A stretch of DNA of 64,000 nt from Sphingomonas sp. NBWT7 (GTDB taxonomy: Bacteria > Pseudomonadota > Alphaproteobacteria > Sphingomonadales > Sphingomonadaceae). Shown in pieces: positions 38,414 to 46,749 of the stretch. Within the stretch, counting starts at the first letter, position 1, and every line of letters begins with the position of its first letter. A program made the translations under genes and the position numbers. Where the stretch lies: contig NZ_CP043639.1 of NCBI RefSeq assembly GCF_014217605.1, positions 1,635,501-1,699,500 of the forward strand. The letters run 5' to 3'. The notes under the pieces were generated by a model, which saw only the letters and a list, made by a program, of their open reading frames with translations, was not told where the DNA came from and ran no database searches.

Positions 38414-39958
38414 ATGACGATCGTGCGTTACGCATACGCGCTGACTGGCGCTCTACTTCTCGGCGGCACCGCCGCCTCGCTCGCGCTGCAGAACCCCGCC
38501 AGCGCGCAATCGGCGCAGAACGAGCCCGGCTCGATGCAGGCCGCCGCGCCCCGCGCCGGCGCGCCGATGAGCTTCGCCGACATGGTGTCGAAGCTGCAAC
38601 CGGCGGTCGTCAACATCTCGACCGATCAGAAGGTCACCGTGTCGCAGCCGGCCAATCCGTTCGCGGGTACGCCGTTCGCCGATCTGTTCGGCCAGTTCGG
38701 CAACCGCGGTGGTGCGCAGGGCGGCGCCCCCGTGACGCGTGAGGCGCAGTCGCTCGGCTCGGGCTTCATCATCTCGCCCGACGGCTATGTTGTCACCAAC
38801 AACCACGTCGTCGCGCCGGGCAACCGGCAGGCGACGGTGGAGGCGATCCGCGTCACGCTGCCCGATCGCAAGGAATATGTCGCGAAGCTCGTCGGCCGCG
38901 ATGCCGCGTCCGATCTCGCGCTGCTCAAGATCGATGCACCCGGCGCGCTGCCGTACGTCAAGTTCGGCGATTCGGCGGGCGCGCGCGTCGGCGACTGGGT
39001 CGTCGCGATCGGCAACCCGTTCGGCCTCGGCGGCACCGTCACGGCGGGCATCGTTTCGGCCGTGCATCGCGTCACCGGCCAGGGCGGCGCGAACGATCGC
39101 TTCATCCAGACCGACGCGTCGATCAATCAGGGCAATTCGGGCGGCCCGATGTTCAACCTGCGCGGCGAGGTGATCGGCATCAACAGCCAAATCTTTTCGC
39201 AGTCGGGCGGCAACATCGGCATCGGCTTCGCGATCCCGGCGGAGGACGCCAAGCCGATCATCGACACGCTGATGAAGGGCAAGGCGGTGCAGCGCGGCTA
39301 TGTCGGCGTCAGCATCCAGCCGCTCTCGGACGATCTCGCCGCCGCGGTCGGCCTGCCGAAGAATTCGGGCGAGATCATCGCGCGTGCCGAGCCGGGCGGT
39401 CCCGCCGCCAAGGCCGGCCTGCGCGCCGGTGACGTCGTGACGAAGGTCAACGGCAAGCAGGTGACGCCCGATACGACGCTGTCGTATCTCATTGCCAACG
39501 TGCCCCCGGGCCAGCAGGCGCGGCTCGACGTGATCCGTGACGGCAAGCCGACCACCGTCACCGTGACGACCGCGGTGCGTCCGGCGGAGGAGCAGCTCGC
39601 GCAGCAGCTCGGCAACGACGACAGCTTCTCGGAAGACGATTCGAACGCGCCTGCCGCGCCGGCGTCGAACGGGATCGGCGTGACGGTGCAGCCGCTCACC
39701 CCGGCGATCGCGCGCCAGATCGGCGTCGATTCGACCGTCCAGGGCGTCGTCATCGGCGCGGTTGATCCGACCAGCGACGCCGGGCAGAAGCTGCGCCGCG
39801 GCGACGTGATCGTCTCGGTCAATTCGGTGCCGGCGCGCACCGCGGCGGATGTCGCGCGCGGCGTCGCGGCAGCGAAGGCGGCGAACCGGCCGCAGGTGCT
39901 GCTGTCGGTCGTCCGCGGCCGCAATCCTGCGGCGTTCATCGCGGTCAAGATCAAGTAA
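38414..39958 (+). CDS. degP: periplasmic Do-family serine protease (DegP/HtrA type)
   Basis: A 514-residue secreted chymotrypsin-fold protease with a signal peptide (about 1-32). The triad is His131 (TNNHVVAPG), Asp167 (ASDLALLK) and Ser242 (QGNSGGP). Two PDZ domains follow (about 300-385 and 410-510). It degrades or refolds misfolded envelope proteins. The start at 38414 sits behind GAGAGG. It follows hflC by 126 bases; a stress-type promoter may lie there, but I cannot identify one. A near-perfect terminator follows. Confidence 0.94.
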   Translation: MTIVRYAYALTGALLLGGTAASLALQNPASAQSAQNEPGSMQAAAPRAGAPMSFADMVSKLQPAVVNISTDQKVTVSQPANPFAGTPFADLFGQFGNRGGAQGGAPVTREAQSLGSGFIISPDGYVVTNNHVVAPGNRQATVEAIRVTLPDRKEYVAKLVGRDAASDLALLKIDAPGALPYVKFGDSAGARVGDWVVAIGNPFGLGGTVTAGIVSAVHRVTGQGGANDRFIQTDASINQGNSGGPMFNLRGEVIGINSQIFSQSGGNIGIGFAIPAEDAKPIIDTLMKGKAVQRGYVGVSIQPLSDDLAAAVGLPKNSGEIIARAEPGGPAAKAGLRAGDVVTKVNGKQVTPDTTLSYLIANVPPGQQARLDVIRDGKPTTVTVTTAVRPAEEQLAQQLGNDDSFSEDDSNAPAAPASNGIGVTVQPLTPAIARQIGVDSTVQGVVIGAVDPTSDAGQKLRRGDVIVSVNSVPARTAADVARGVAAAKAANRPQVLLSVVRGRNPAAFIAVKIK

Positions 39959-39979
39959 CCTTCCGCCGATCGGCAAAAG

Positions 39980-40014
39980 AAAAGGGCCTCGCGCATGAAG
40001 CGCGGGGCCCTTTT
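39980..40014 (+). terminator. intrinsic terminator after the Do-type protease
   Basis: A 15-pair hairpin (AAAAGGGCCTCGCGC with GCGCGGGGCCCTTTT, one wobble) with a five-base loop, ending in a TTTT run. Confidence 0.8.
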
Positions 40015-40083
40015 CGCATGCGCACACGCATCTTCCGGGCGGGCCCTGCCCCCGCTATCGTCGCGTCCGAACGGAGGACCGGC

Positions 40084-41700
40084 ATGGCTGACAGCATCTT
40101 CATCGGCGCGAGCGACGGCGGCGCCAATCCACAGCTGCTGAACCTCAAACGCGCCAACCGCCACGGCCTGATCGCGGGCGCCACCGGCACCGGTAAGACG
40201 GTGACGGTGCAGGGCATTATCGAGGGCTTCTCCGCCGCCGGTGTCGCGTGCTTCGTCGCCGACGTGAAGGGCGATCTCTCCGGCCTCGCGATGGCCGGAT
40301 CGCCGCAAGCAAAGAACCACGCGGCCTTCGCCGAGCGCGCCGCGGCGATCGGCGACACCGACTGGGCCTATGCCGACATGCCGGTGCAGTTCTGGGATCT
40401 CTACGGCGAACAGGGCCACCCCGTCCGCACCACCGTGTCCGAGATGGGTCCGCTGATGCTCGCCCGCCTGCTCGGCCTTAACGACGTGCAGGAAGGCGTC
40501 CTCACCATCGCCTTCCACGTCGCCGATCAGGACGGGCTGCTGCTGCTCGATCTCGACGATCTCCAGGCGATCCTCGCGCATTGCGCCGGGCGCGCGCAGG
40601 AACTGACCGTCACCTTCGGCAACGTATCCAAACAGTCGATCGGTGCGATCCAGCGCGCACTGCTCCAGCTGCGCAGCCAGGGCGGCGAGCATTTCTTCGG
40701 CGAGCCCGCGCTCGACCTCGCCGACTTCCTACGCACCGACGATCGCGGCCGCGGCATCGTCAACATCCTCGCCGCCGACAAGCTGATGGCGTCACCCAAG
40801 CTCTACGCCACCTTCCTGCTCTGGCTGCTCTCCGAACTGTTCGAGACGCTGCCCGAGATCGGCGATCCCGATCGCCCGAAATTGTGCTTCTTCTTCGACG
40901 AGGCGCATCTGCTCTTCAACGACGCACCCGAGGCGCTGAGCAAGAAGATCGAGCAGGTCGTCCGCCTGATCCGCTCGAAGGGCGTCGGCGTCTATTTCAT
41001 CACCCAGAACCCGATCGACATTCCCGACACCGTCGCCGGCCAGCTGAACAACCGTATCCAGCACAAGCTCAACGCCTTCACCCCGCGCGATCAGGCCGCG
41101 GTGCGCAGCGCGGCGCAGACGTTCCGCGCCAACCCGGGGATCGACGTCGCCGCCGCGATCACCGAGTTGCGCATCGGCGAGGCGCTCGTCTCGCTGCTCC
41201 AGCCCGATGGCTCGCCCTCACCGGTCGAGCGCACGCTGATCCGCCCGCCGCGCAGCCGCGTCGGCCCGATCACGCCGGCGGAACGCGCGCTGCTGGTCGA
41301 GACCGACGCGATCGGCGCCAAATACGATACGCTGGTCGATCGCGAGTCGGCGGAGGAGCTGCTCGCCGCCAAGACCGCCGAGGCCGCTGCCGCCGCCGCG
41401 CAGACACGCGCCGCCGACGATGCCGAGAAGGCCGCGGCGGTGCAGGCCAAGGATGAGGCGCGCGCCGCCAAAGAGGCCGAACGCGCGCGCATCGCCGAGG
41501 AGAAAGCCGCCGCCAACTCGCCGTGGAACAAGGCGATCACCTCCGCCACGCGCGCCGCCAGTTCGTCGATCGGGCGGCAGGTCGCGAATGAAATCGGGAA
41601 GCAGGTGTTCGGCAGCAGCCGGCGCGGCGGCAGCAAGGCATCGGGCGGGATGGTCGGGTCACTGCTGCGCGGCGTCCTCGGCGGGCTGTTCCGCGGCTAG
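40084..41700 (+). CDS. HerA-like ATPase (DUF853)
   Basis: A 538-residue ATPase of the HerA/FtsK superfamily, DUF853 group. Walker A GATGTGKT is at about residues 32-39 and Walker [13 protein letters not shown] near 270; the arginine-finger region and the conserved [24 protein letters not shown] follow. The C-terminal quarter is a long Ala/Glu/Lys coiled coil with a glycine-rich tail. Relatives are thought to pump or process DNA, but the cellular role of DUF853 proteins is not settled. CGGAGG precedes the ATG. Confidence 0.88.
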   Translation: MADSIFIGASDGGANPQLLNLKRANRHGLIAGATGTGKTVTVQGIIEGFSAAGVACFVADVKGDLSGLAMAGSPQAKNHAAFAERAAAIGDTDWAYADMPVQFWDLYGEQGHPVRTTVSEMGPLMLARLLGLNDVQEGVLTIAFHVADQDGLLLLDLDDLQAILAHCAGRAQELTVTFGNVSKQSIGAIQRALLQLRSQGGEHFFGEPALDLADFLRTDDRGRGIVNILAADKLMASPKLYATFLLWLLSELFETLPEIGDPDRPKLCFFFDEAHLLFNDAPEALSKKIEQVVRLIRSKGVGVYFITQNPIDIPDTVAGQLNNRIQHKLNAFTPRDQAAVRSAAQTFRANPGIDVAAAITELRIGEALVSLLQPDGSPSPVERTLIRPPRSRVGPITPAERALLVETDAIGAKYDTLVDRESAEELLAAKTAEAAAAAAQTRAADDAEKAAAVQAKDEARAAKEAERARIAEEKAAANSPWNKAITSATRAASSSIGRQVANEIGKQVFGSSRRGGSKASGGMVGSLLRGVLGGLFRG

Positions 41701-41776
41701 GCCGCTCGCCGTATCCCCTTCCCTTTCCCGCCGCGCCGCGCGACAACGCCGGCAAACGATAGCGGGAGAGGCCAGG

Positions 41777-42910
41777 ATGAAGTCACCGATCTGCGCGATG
41801 CTAGGGATCGATTTCCCGCTGCTCGCCTTCAGCCACTGCCGCGACGTCGTCGCGGCGGTCAGCCGCGCGGGTGGCTTCGGCGTGCTCGGCGCCACCGGCC
41901 ACACGCTCGAAAGCCTCGAGACCGAACTCGCGTGGATCGATGCGCACGTCGACGGCAAGCCCTACGGCCTCGATGTGCTGATTCCCGAGAACCTCGCCAC
42001 TGGCGGCGCAAAGGGCCTTACCCGCGCCTCGATCCTCGACAAGGTGCCGGCGCAGCACCGCGCCTTCGTCGGCGATCTTGCCGAGAAGCACGGTTTCACG
42101 ATGCCCGAGGAACGTGCAGATTCCGCCGCCCCCGCCCCCTTCGATCCCAATCTCGCGCTCGCGATGCTCGACGTCGCCTTCCGCCACCCGATCAAGCTTA
42201 TCGCCAACGCACTCGGCGTCCCGCCGCAGGCGATGATCGACATGGGCCGCGCGCGCGGCGTGCCCGTCGCCGCGCTCGTCGGGGCGAAGGAACACGCTAT
42301 CCGCCAGGTCGATGCCGGCGTCGACATCCTCGTCGTGCAAGGCGGCGAAGCCGGGGGCCACTGCGGCGAGGTTTCCACCATTGTTCTCGTCCCCGAGGTG
42401 ATCCGCGCGCTCGAAGCGCATGGCAAGCGCGTGCCGATCCTTGCCGCGGGCGGAATCATGACGGGGGTGCAGATGGCCGGCGCGATGGCGATGGGCGCGG
42501 ACGGCGTGTGGACCGGCTCGGTGTGGCTCGCCACACCCGAGAGCGAATGTTCCGACGTGTTCCGCGAGAAGATGGTCGCCGCCACCTCGCGCGATACCGT
42601 CCGTTCGAAGAGCCGTACCGGCAAGCCGTCGCGCCAGCTACGCTCGGCATGGACCGACGCGTGGGAGGGCCCCGCCTCCCCCGGCCCGCTGCCGATGCCG
42701 TACCAGAGCCTGATCAGCGAGCCCGCAATCCGCGCCTGCGACCTTGCCGCGCAGAAGGGCGATCCCGCCGCGCGCGAGATGGTGACCTATTTCGTCGGCC
42801 AAGGCGTCGGCCTCGTCGATCAGGTCCGCCCCGCGGGCCAGGTGGTGCAGGATTTCAAGATCGAGTTCGCCGAAGCGATCGAGCGGATCACCGGGCTCGT
42901 CGCCGATTGA
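41777..42910 (+). CDS. nitronate monooxygenase family flavoprotein
   Basis: A 377-residue FMN-binding TIM-barrel protein of the 2-nitropropane dioxygenase/nitronate monooxygenase family, which oxidises nitroalkane compounds to carbonyls and nitrite. Family motifs: PLLAFSHCRDVVAAVSRAGGFGVLG at the start, the FMN-phosphate loop VVQGGEAGGHCGEVSTI, and the late ILAAGGIMTGVQMAGAMAMGADGVWTGS. The natural substrate is unknown. The ATG at 41777 has a GCCAGGATG context with GGGAGAGG upstream. Confidence 0.88.
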   Translation: MKSPICAMLGIDFPLLAFSHCRDVVAAVSRAGGFGVLGATGHTLESLETELAWIDAHVDGKPYGLDVLIPENLATGGAKGLTRASILDKVPAQHRAFVGDLAEKHGFTMPEERADSAAPAPFDPNLALAMLDVAFRHPIKLIANALGVPPQAMIDMGRARGVPVAALVGAKEHAIRQVDAGVDILVVQGGEAGGHCGEVSTIVLVPEVIRALEAHGKRVPILAAGGIMTGVQMAGAMAMGADGVWTGSVWLATPESECSDVFREKMVAATSRDTVRSKSRTGKPSRQLRSAWTDAWEGPASPGPLPMPYQSLISEPAIRACDLAAQKGDPAAREMVTYFVGQGVGLVDQVRPAGQVVQDFKIEFAEAIERITGLVAD

Positions 42911-43634
42911 GCCAAGCGGCGCCGCACCACGCCGACGCGAACCGGGGCGGGCGAGACCTGATCCGATTTGCGATGAACGGGGCATCCCACGCCTCTTTCG
43001 TCTCGCTCACTCATAGGGAGCCGGCCTACACGCCGCGCTACCAGCCAATCGATATCACGGGGCACGCCCGCCAATCGATACCGGTTTTTCATATGGTCGC
43101 TCGCCCTGTGAGCAGCGACCTACGCGCTCTTCACGCCTCGTTCGCAGCTGACGCCCGACGGATCCCCGATCACACTGAAAGACCGGCGTTCGTCACCACC
43201 TTCGCCGGCGCCACGCTGTCTGCCGCCGTGCTCGCTGCGCGTGATGGAGCCGGCATGGGCTGCGGCGCGTGCGACTGTTGGGGACGGTGATCCCGTTCCT
43301 CACCGATATGCGTTGAATGCTCGCCTCGCCGAACTACCTTACGTTCGAGCCTGGACTATTCCTCATCGCTCGCCACCTCGGCCGCACCGGCAGGCTCGCC
43401 CGTCGCGCCGCCGCCGCCGCCGCCAAGTCGCGCCACCGCGCAATCGGCGCCACCGCAACCGACAGCTACGCTGGATGATCAACGAGCGCGCCGACTATGT
43501 CGTCGCCGACCCAACCGCGCCGGCGCGAAACTGGAAGGTCGATCTCGTCGCTCGCCTCGCTGCGCACTCCGCGGCCCAGACCTGCGCGCGACCGGAGACA
43601 ACCGGCGCGCCGATCGCGCCGGTCGCCCGCTGCG
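42911..43634. other. gene-free stretch with a short direct repeat
   Basis: About 720 bases between the nitronate monooxygenase and the NTF2-like gene. It contains a 10-bp direct repeat CCAATCGATA at 43045-43054 and 43071-43080. I see no convincing gene; short frames on both strands lack family sense. It may hold decayed coding sequence. Confidence 0.5.
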
Positions 43635-44006
43635 TCACGCCTTGACCGCGACCACCGGCGGCACCGTCTGCTGGTGCTGCACCACGCGCCACACGTCGTG
43701 CTCCAGCCGCCGCATCGTCGTCGTGCAATAGGCGGTGTACGCCTTGTCGTCGCGCTTCGCCTCCGCCTTGTAGGCGATCGCGATCAGCCCTTCCTGCGGC
43801 CGCATCACCTGTTGCTCACTGAACGCCACTTCGGTCCAGCGCGGTGTATCCGCCACCGCCTCGATCGCCTGTGCGCCCGTCAGCACGAACGGCTGTTCGG
43901 GCAGCACCATCACGCATTCGTCGTCGATCAGCTCGCGATAGTGATCGGCGTCGCCCACCCACAGGCTTTCCTCGAACGCCCACAGCCGTTGGTCTTCCAC
44001 ACGCAT
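43635..44006 (-). CDS. SnoaL/NTF2-like small protein
   Basis: A 123-residue alpha+beta cone-fold protein of the NTF2/SnoaL/DUF4440 type: MRVEDQRLWAFEESLWVGDADHYRELIDDECVMVLP is the usual helix-turn-strand opening, and the C-terminus has the paired-strand HDVWRVVQHQQT pattern. Such proteins bind small ligands or act as isomerases; no function can be given here. GAGGAG lies before the ATG. It is transcribed after the EAL-domain gene, which ends 70 bases upstream on the same strand. Confidence 0.75.
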   Translation of the reverse strand: MRVEDQRLWAFEESLWVGDADHYRELIDDECVMVLPEQPFVLTGAQAIEAVADTPRWTEVAFSEQQVMRPQEGLIAIAYKAEAKRDDKAYTAYCTTTMRRLEHDVWRVVQHQQTVPPVVAVKA

Positions 44007-44075
44007 TCTCCTCGTCTCGCGAGCAAGAGCGCGGTCGCGCGGCGATCGTTCCCGCGGCGGGCGGGATGAAACGTC

Positions 44076-44843
44076 TCAGGCGCGCAGCATGACCGGCACA
44101 TCATCGGGCAGAACGTGCGCCGGCAACACGCGAAAACCGGGTCGCGCCAGCAGATAGCCCTGCATGTAGCGCACGCCCAACGCGCGTAGCGTCCGGTATT
44201 CCGCCACCGTCTCAATCCCCTCGGCGACGACGGTAATGTTCATCCGCGCGAACATCTCCACCAGCCCCTCGACGATCATGCGCCGCGGCAGGCTGGCGTC
44301 GATGTTGCGCACCAATTCCATGTCTAGCTTGATGATGTCGGTCTGCAGCCGCGCGAGCAGCGACAGGCCGGCATGGCCAGCGCCAAAATCGTCGAGCGCG
44401 GTGGCGAACCCCATCCGGCGATAGGTGTCGATGATCGTCGCGACGTGCGCAGTATCGGCCATCTCCTCGTTCTCGGTAAACTCGAAGATCAGCCGATCGG
44501 TCGGAAAGCCGACCGCCGCCGCGGTCTTCAGCGTCAGCTGGATGCACGCCACCGGCGAATAGACTGCATTCGGCAGGAAATTGATCGACAGTCGCGCGTC
44601 GGTCTCGACGATCCCCGCCGCCACCGCCTGCGTGATCGCGGCGATGCGGCACTGCTGGTCGAAGGCATAGCGGTTCTCCGCGGTCACCCCCGCCAGCACA
44701 TGGCCCGCGCCCTCGCCGTTCGGCCCCCGCACCAGCGCCTCATACGCCCAGGCGCGCCCGGTCTCGACGTCGACGATCGGCTGGAACGCCATCGCCAGCT
44801 CGAACGACGTGCCCGCCTGTCGGCACCCGCTGCATCCACTCAT
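44076..44843 (-). CDS. stand-alone EAL-domain cyclic-di-GMP phosphodiesterase
   Basis: A 255-residue EAL protein with no sensor or membrane segment. It should hydrolyse cyclic di-GMP to pGpG. The set of active-site motifs is complete: EAL at YEALVRG (Glu35), INFLPNA (Asn), FEFTENEEM (Glu), ALDDFGAGHAGL (two Asp), IIKLDME (Lys), VAEGIET (Glu), QGYLLARPG (Gln). The N-terminus MSGCSGCRQAG carries a CxxC pair, so metal or redox sensing is possible. GGAG lies eight bases before the ATG. It is oriented with the NTF2-like gene downstream. Confidence 0.9.
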   Translation of the reverse strand: MSGCSGCRQAGTSFELAMAFQPIVDVETGRAWAYEALVRGPNGEGAGHVLAGVTAENRYAFDQQCRIAAITQAVAAGIVETDARLSINFLPNAVYSPVACIQLTLKTAAAVGFPTDRLIFEFTENEEMADTAHVATIIDTYRRMGFATALDDFGAGHAGLSLLARLQTDIIKLDMELVRNIDASLPRRMIVEGLVEMFARMNITVVAEGIETVAEYRTLRALGVRYMQGYLLARPGFRVLPAHVLPDDVPVMLRA

Positions 44844-44989
44844 CGCTCGATCTCCATCGATTAAGCTATGAAAATGAATAGCTAAGGCTTCGTTTACCGA
44901 TGCGGATTCGACCCACAGGATCCGGCCGTTCCGGCGGACAGCCGCCGATCATTCGCGCGCCCCGACCGGCGCAGCGCCCGTACCTCGAG

Positions 44990-45745
44990 TCAGATCCCCC
45001 CGGCCGCCACCCGATGCCCGGCCGCCTCGAGGGCCGCGGTCAGATCCGCGATGCACGCGTCGACCGCCGCCTCGTCGGGCGATCGGACGACGAAATTGGC
45101 ACCCGTCCGCCCCTCGCGGAAGAACGGATAGCTGCCGATCGCGACGCCCGCGTGCGCCTTCTCGGTCTGCCGCAACAGGTCGGCGACCTCGCTCTCCGCC
45201 ACCCAGCAGCCGATCTGCTTGCTCACCACCGGCCGCCCGCCTTCCAGCGTGCCGGTCAGCGCGTCGAGCATGCCCGCGGTGATGTGCGGCACGCCCGCCA
45301 TGATGAACACGTTCTCGATCCGGATGCCCGGCGCACCCGACATCTTGTTCTCGATCAGCCCGGCGCCCTCGGGCACGCGCGCCATGCGCAGCCGCGCCTC
45401 GGTCGCCCCGCCGCGCGTCGCGTAATAGCGTTCGAGCACCGCCACTGCGGTCGGGTGATGGACCACGCCGACGCCCAGCGCCGCGGCGATCGCGTCCACC
45501 GTGATGTCGTCGTGCGTTGGCCCGATCCCGCCGGTGGTGAAGAGATAGTCGTTGCGCGCCCGCAGCGTGTTCACCGCCTCCACGATCGCGCCCTCCACGT
45601 CGGGTACCACGCGCACTTCGACCAGCCGGATGCCTTGGACGTTGAGCCATTGCGCGATCTGCGCGATGTTCTTGTCCTGCGTGCGGCCCGACAGGATCTC
45701 GTCGCCAATCACGACGAGCGCGGCGGTCCAGATGCGTTCGCCCAT
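44990..45745 (-). CDS. CinA N-terminal domain-like protein (molybdopterin-binding type)
   Basis: A 251-residue protein of the CinA/MoaB-like molybdopterin-binding fold, with the family core ALVVIGDEILSGRTQDKNI, the TTGGIGPTHDDIT loop and IMAGVPHITAGMLDAL. It corresponds to the N-terminal domain of CinA, which cleaves ADP-ribose or acts on NAD-type compounds in some bacteria; the deamidase domain of CinA is absent. The start at 45745 (MGERIW) is favoured by GGAG upstream; an ATG five codons earlier is possible. It diverges from map. Confidence 0.82.
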   Translation of the reverse strand: MGERIWTAALVVIGDEILSGRTQDKNIAQIAQWLNVQGIRLVEVRVVPDVEGAIVEAVNTLRARNDYLFTTGGIGPTHDDITVDAIAAALGVGVVHHPTAVAVLERYYATRGGATEARLRMARVPEGAGLIENKMSGAPGIRIENVFIMAGVPHITAGMLDALTGTLEGGRPVVSKQIGCWVAESEVADLLRQTEKAHAGVAIGSYPFFREGRTGANFVVRSPDEAAVDACIADLTAALEAAGHRVAAGGI

Positions 45746-45813
45746 TGCCTCGGTCTCCATCGCCTGCGGGCATAGCCTCGCAAATCGCCGCTCGTCACGC
45801 TATATCGGCGGGC

Positions 45814-46641
45814 ATGACCGATTACGTCACCGTCACCAGCGACGCACCGCTCGGGCGCACCGGCGCCATCAAGCTCCACGGCCCCGATGCCTTTGCCGGG
45901 ATGCACGCCGCCGGCCGGCTTGCCGCCGAAACGCTCGACATGATCGCACCGCGCATGGTGCCCGGCGTGACGACGGCGGAGATCGACCGGCTGATCTATG
46001 ATTTCGTGCTCGCCAACGGCGGCGTCCCCGCGACGCTTGGCTATCGTGGCTATACGCACAGCAGCTGCATCTCGATCAACCACGTCGTGTGCCATGGGAT
46101 CCCGAGCGAGAAGACGCTGAAATCGGGCGATATCGTCAACGTCGATGTCACGCCGATCGTCGATGGGTGGCACGGCGATTCGTCGCGCATGTACCTCATC
46201 GGCGACGTGCCGCTGAAGGCACGCCGGCTGGTCGACGTCACCTACGAATGCCTGATGATCGGCATCGAACATGCCCGGCCCGGCGCGCATCTGGGCGACG
46301 TCGCGCACGCGATCCAGCGCCATGCCGAGGCGCATCGCTACGGCGTGGTGCGCGATTTCTGCGGCCATGGCCTCGGCCGGCTGTTTCACGATGCGCCCGA
46401 GGTCGTCCACGTCGGCCGCCCGGGCACGGGTCCCGAGCTCAAACCCGGCATGATCTTCACGATCGAACCGATGATCAACATCGGCCGCCCGGACGTGAAG
46501 CTGCTCGACGATGGCTGGACGGCGGTGACGCGCGATCGCTCGCTTTCGGCGCAGTTCGAACACTCGATCGGCATCACCGAGGATGGCTGCGAAGTCTTCA
46601 CCACCTCGCCCGCTGGGATGCACAAGCCGCCCTACGCCTGA
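45814..46641 (+). CDS. map: methionine aminopeptidase, type I
   Basis: A 275-residue enzyme that removes the initiator methionine. The five metal ligands are all visible: Asp111 (VDVTPIVDGWHGDSSR), Asp122, His185 (CGHGLGRLFHD), Glu218 (FTIEPMI) and Glu249 (QFEHSIGI). Full length, cytosolic. The ATG at 45814 is 68 bases from the divergent CinA-like start. It is upstream of the PQQ dehydrogenase on the same strand but 108 bases away, so co-transcription is possible but not shown. Confidence 0.95.
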   Translation: MTDYVTVTSDAPLGRTGAIKLHGPDAFAGMHAAGRLAAETLDMIAPRMVPGVTTAEIDRLIYDFVLANGGVPATLGYRGYTHSSCISINHVVCHGIPSEKTLKSGDIVNVDVTPIVDGWHGDSSRMYLIGDVPLKARRLVDVTYECLMIGIEHARPGAHLGDVAHAIQRHAEAHRYGVVRDFCGHGLGRLFHDAPEVVHVGRPGTGPELKPGMIFTIEPMINIGRPDVKLLDDGWTAVTRDRSLSAQFEHSIGITEDGCEVFTTSPAGMHKPPYA

Positions 46642-46749
46642 TCCGCGCCGCTGCGCCGCATATGTCGGCGCGCGCACCCCCTTCCCTTCCGCGCCAACCT
46701 GCGTCAGTCTCTCCGCCCGAGGCTCCGGCACAGGGGCGGGGAGAGGGAA

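Noticed and set aside
42820..43092. minus-strand open frame beginning MKNRYRLAG
   Set aside because: It overlaps the end of the nitronate monooxygenase gene and shows no family pattern.
43241..43645. plus-strand open frame in the gene-free stretch
   Set aside because: It is Arg/Pro-rich with no domain, no ribosome-binding site, and runs into the NTF2-like gene.
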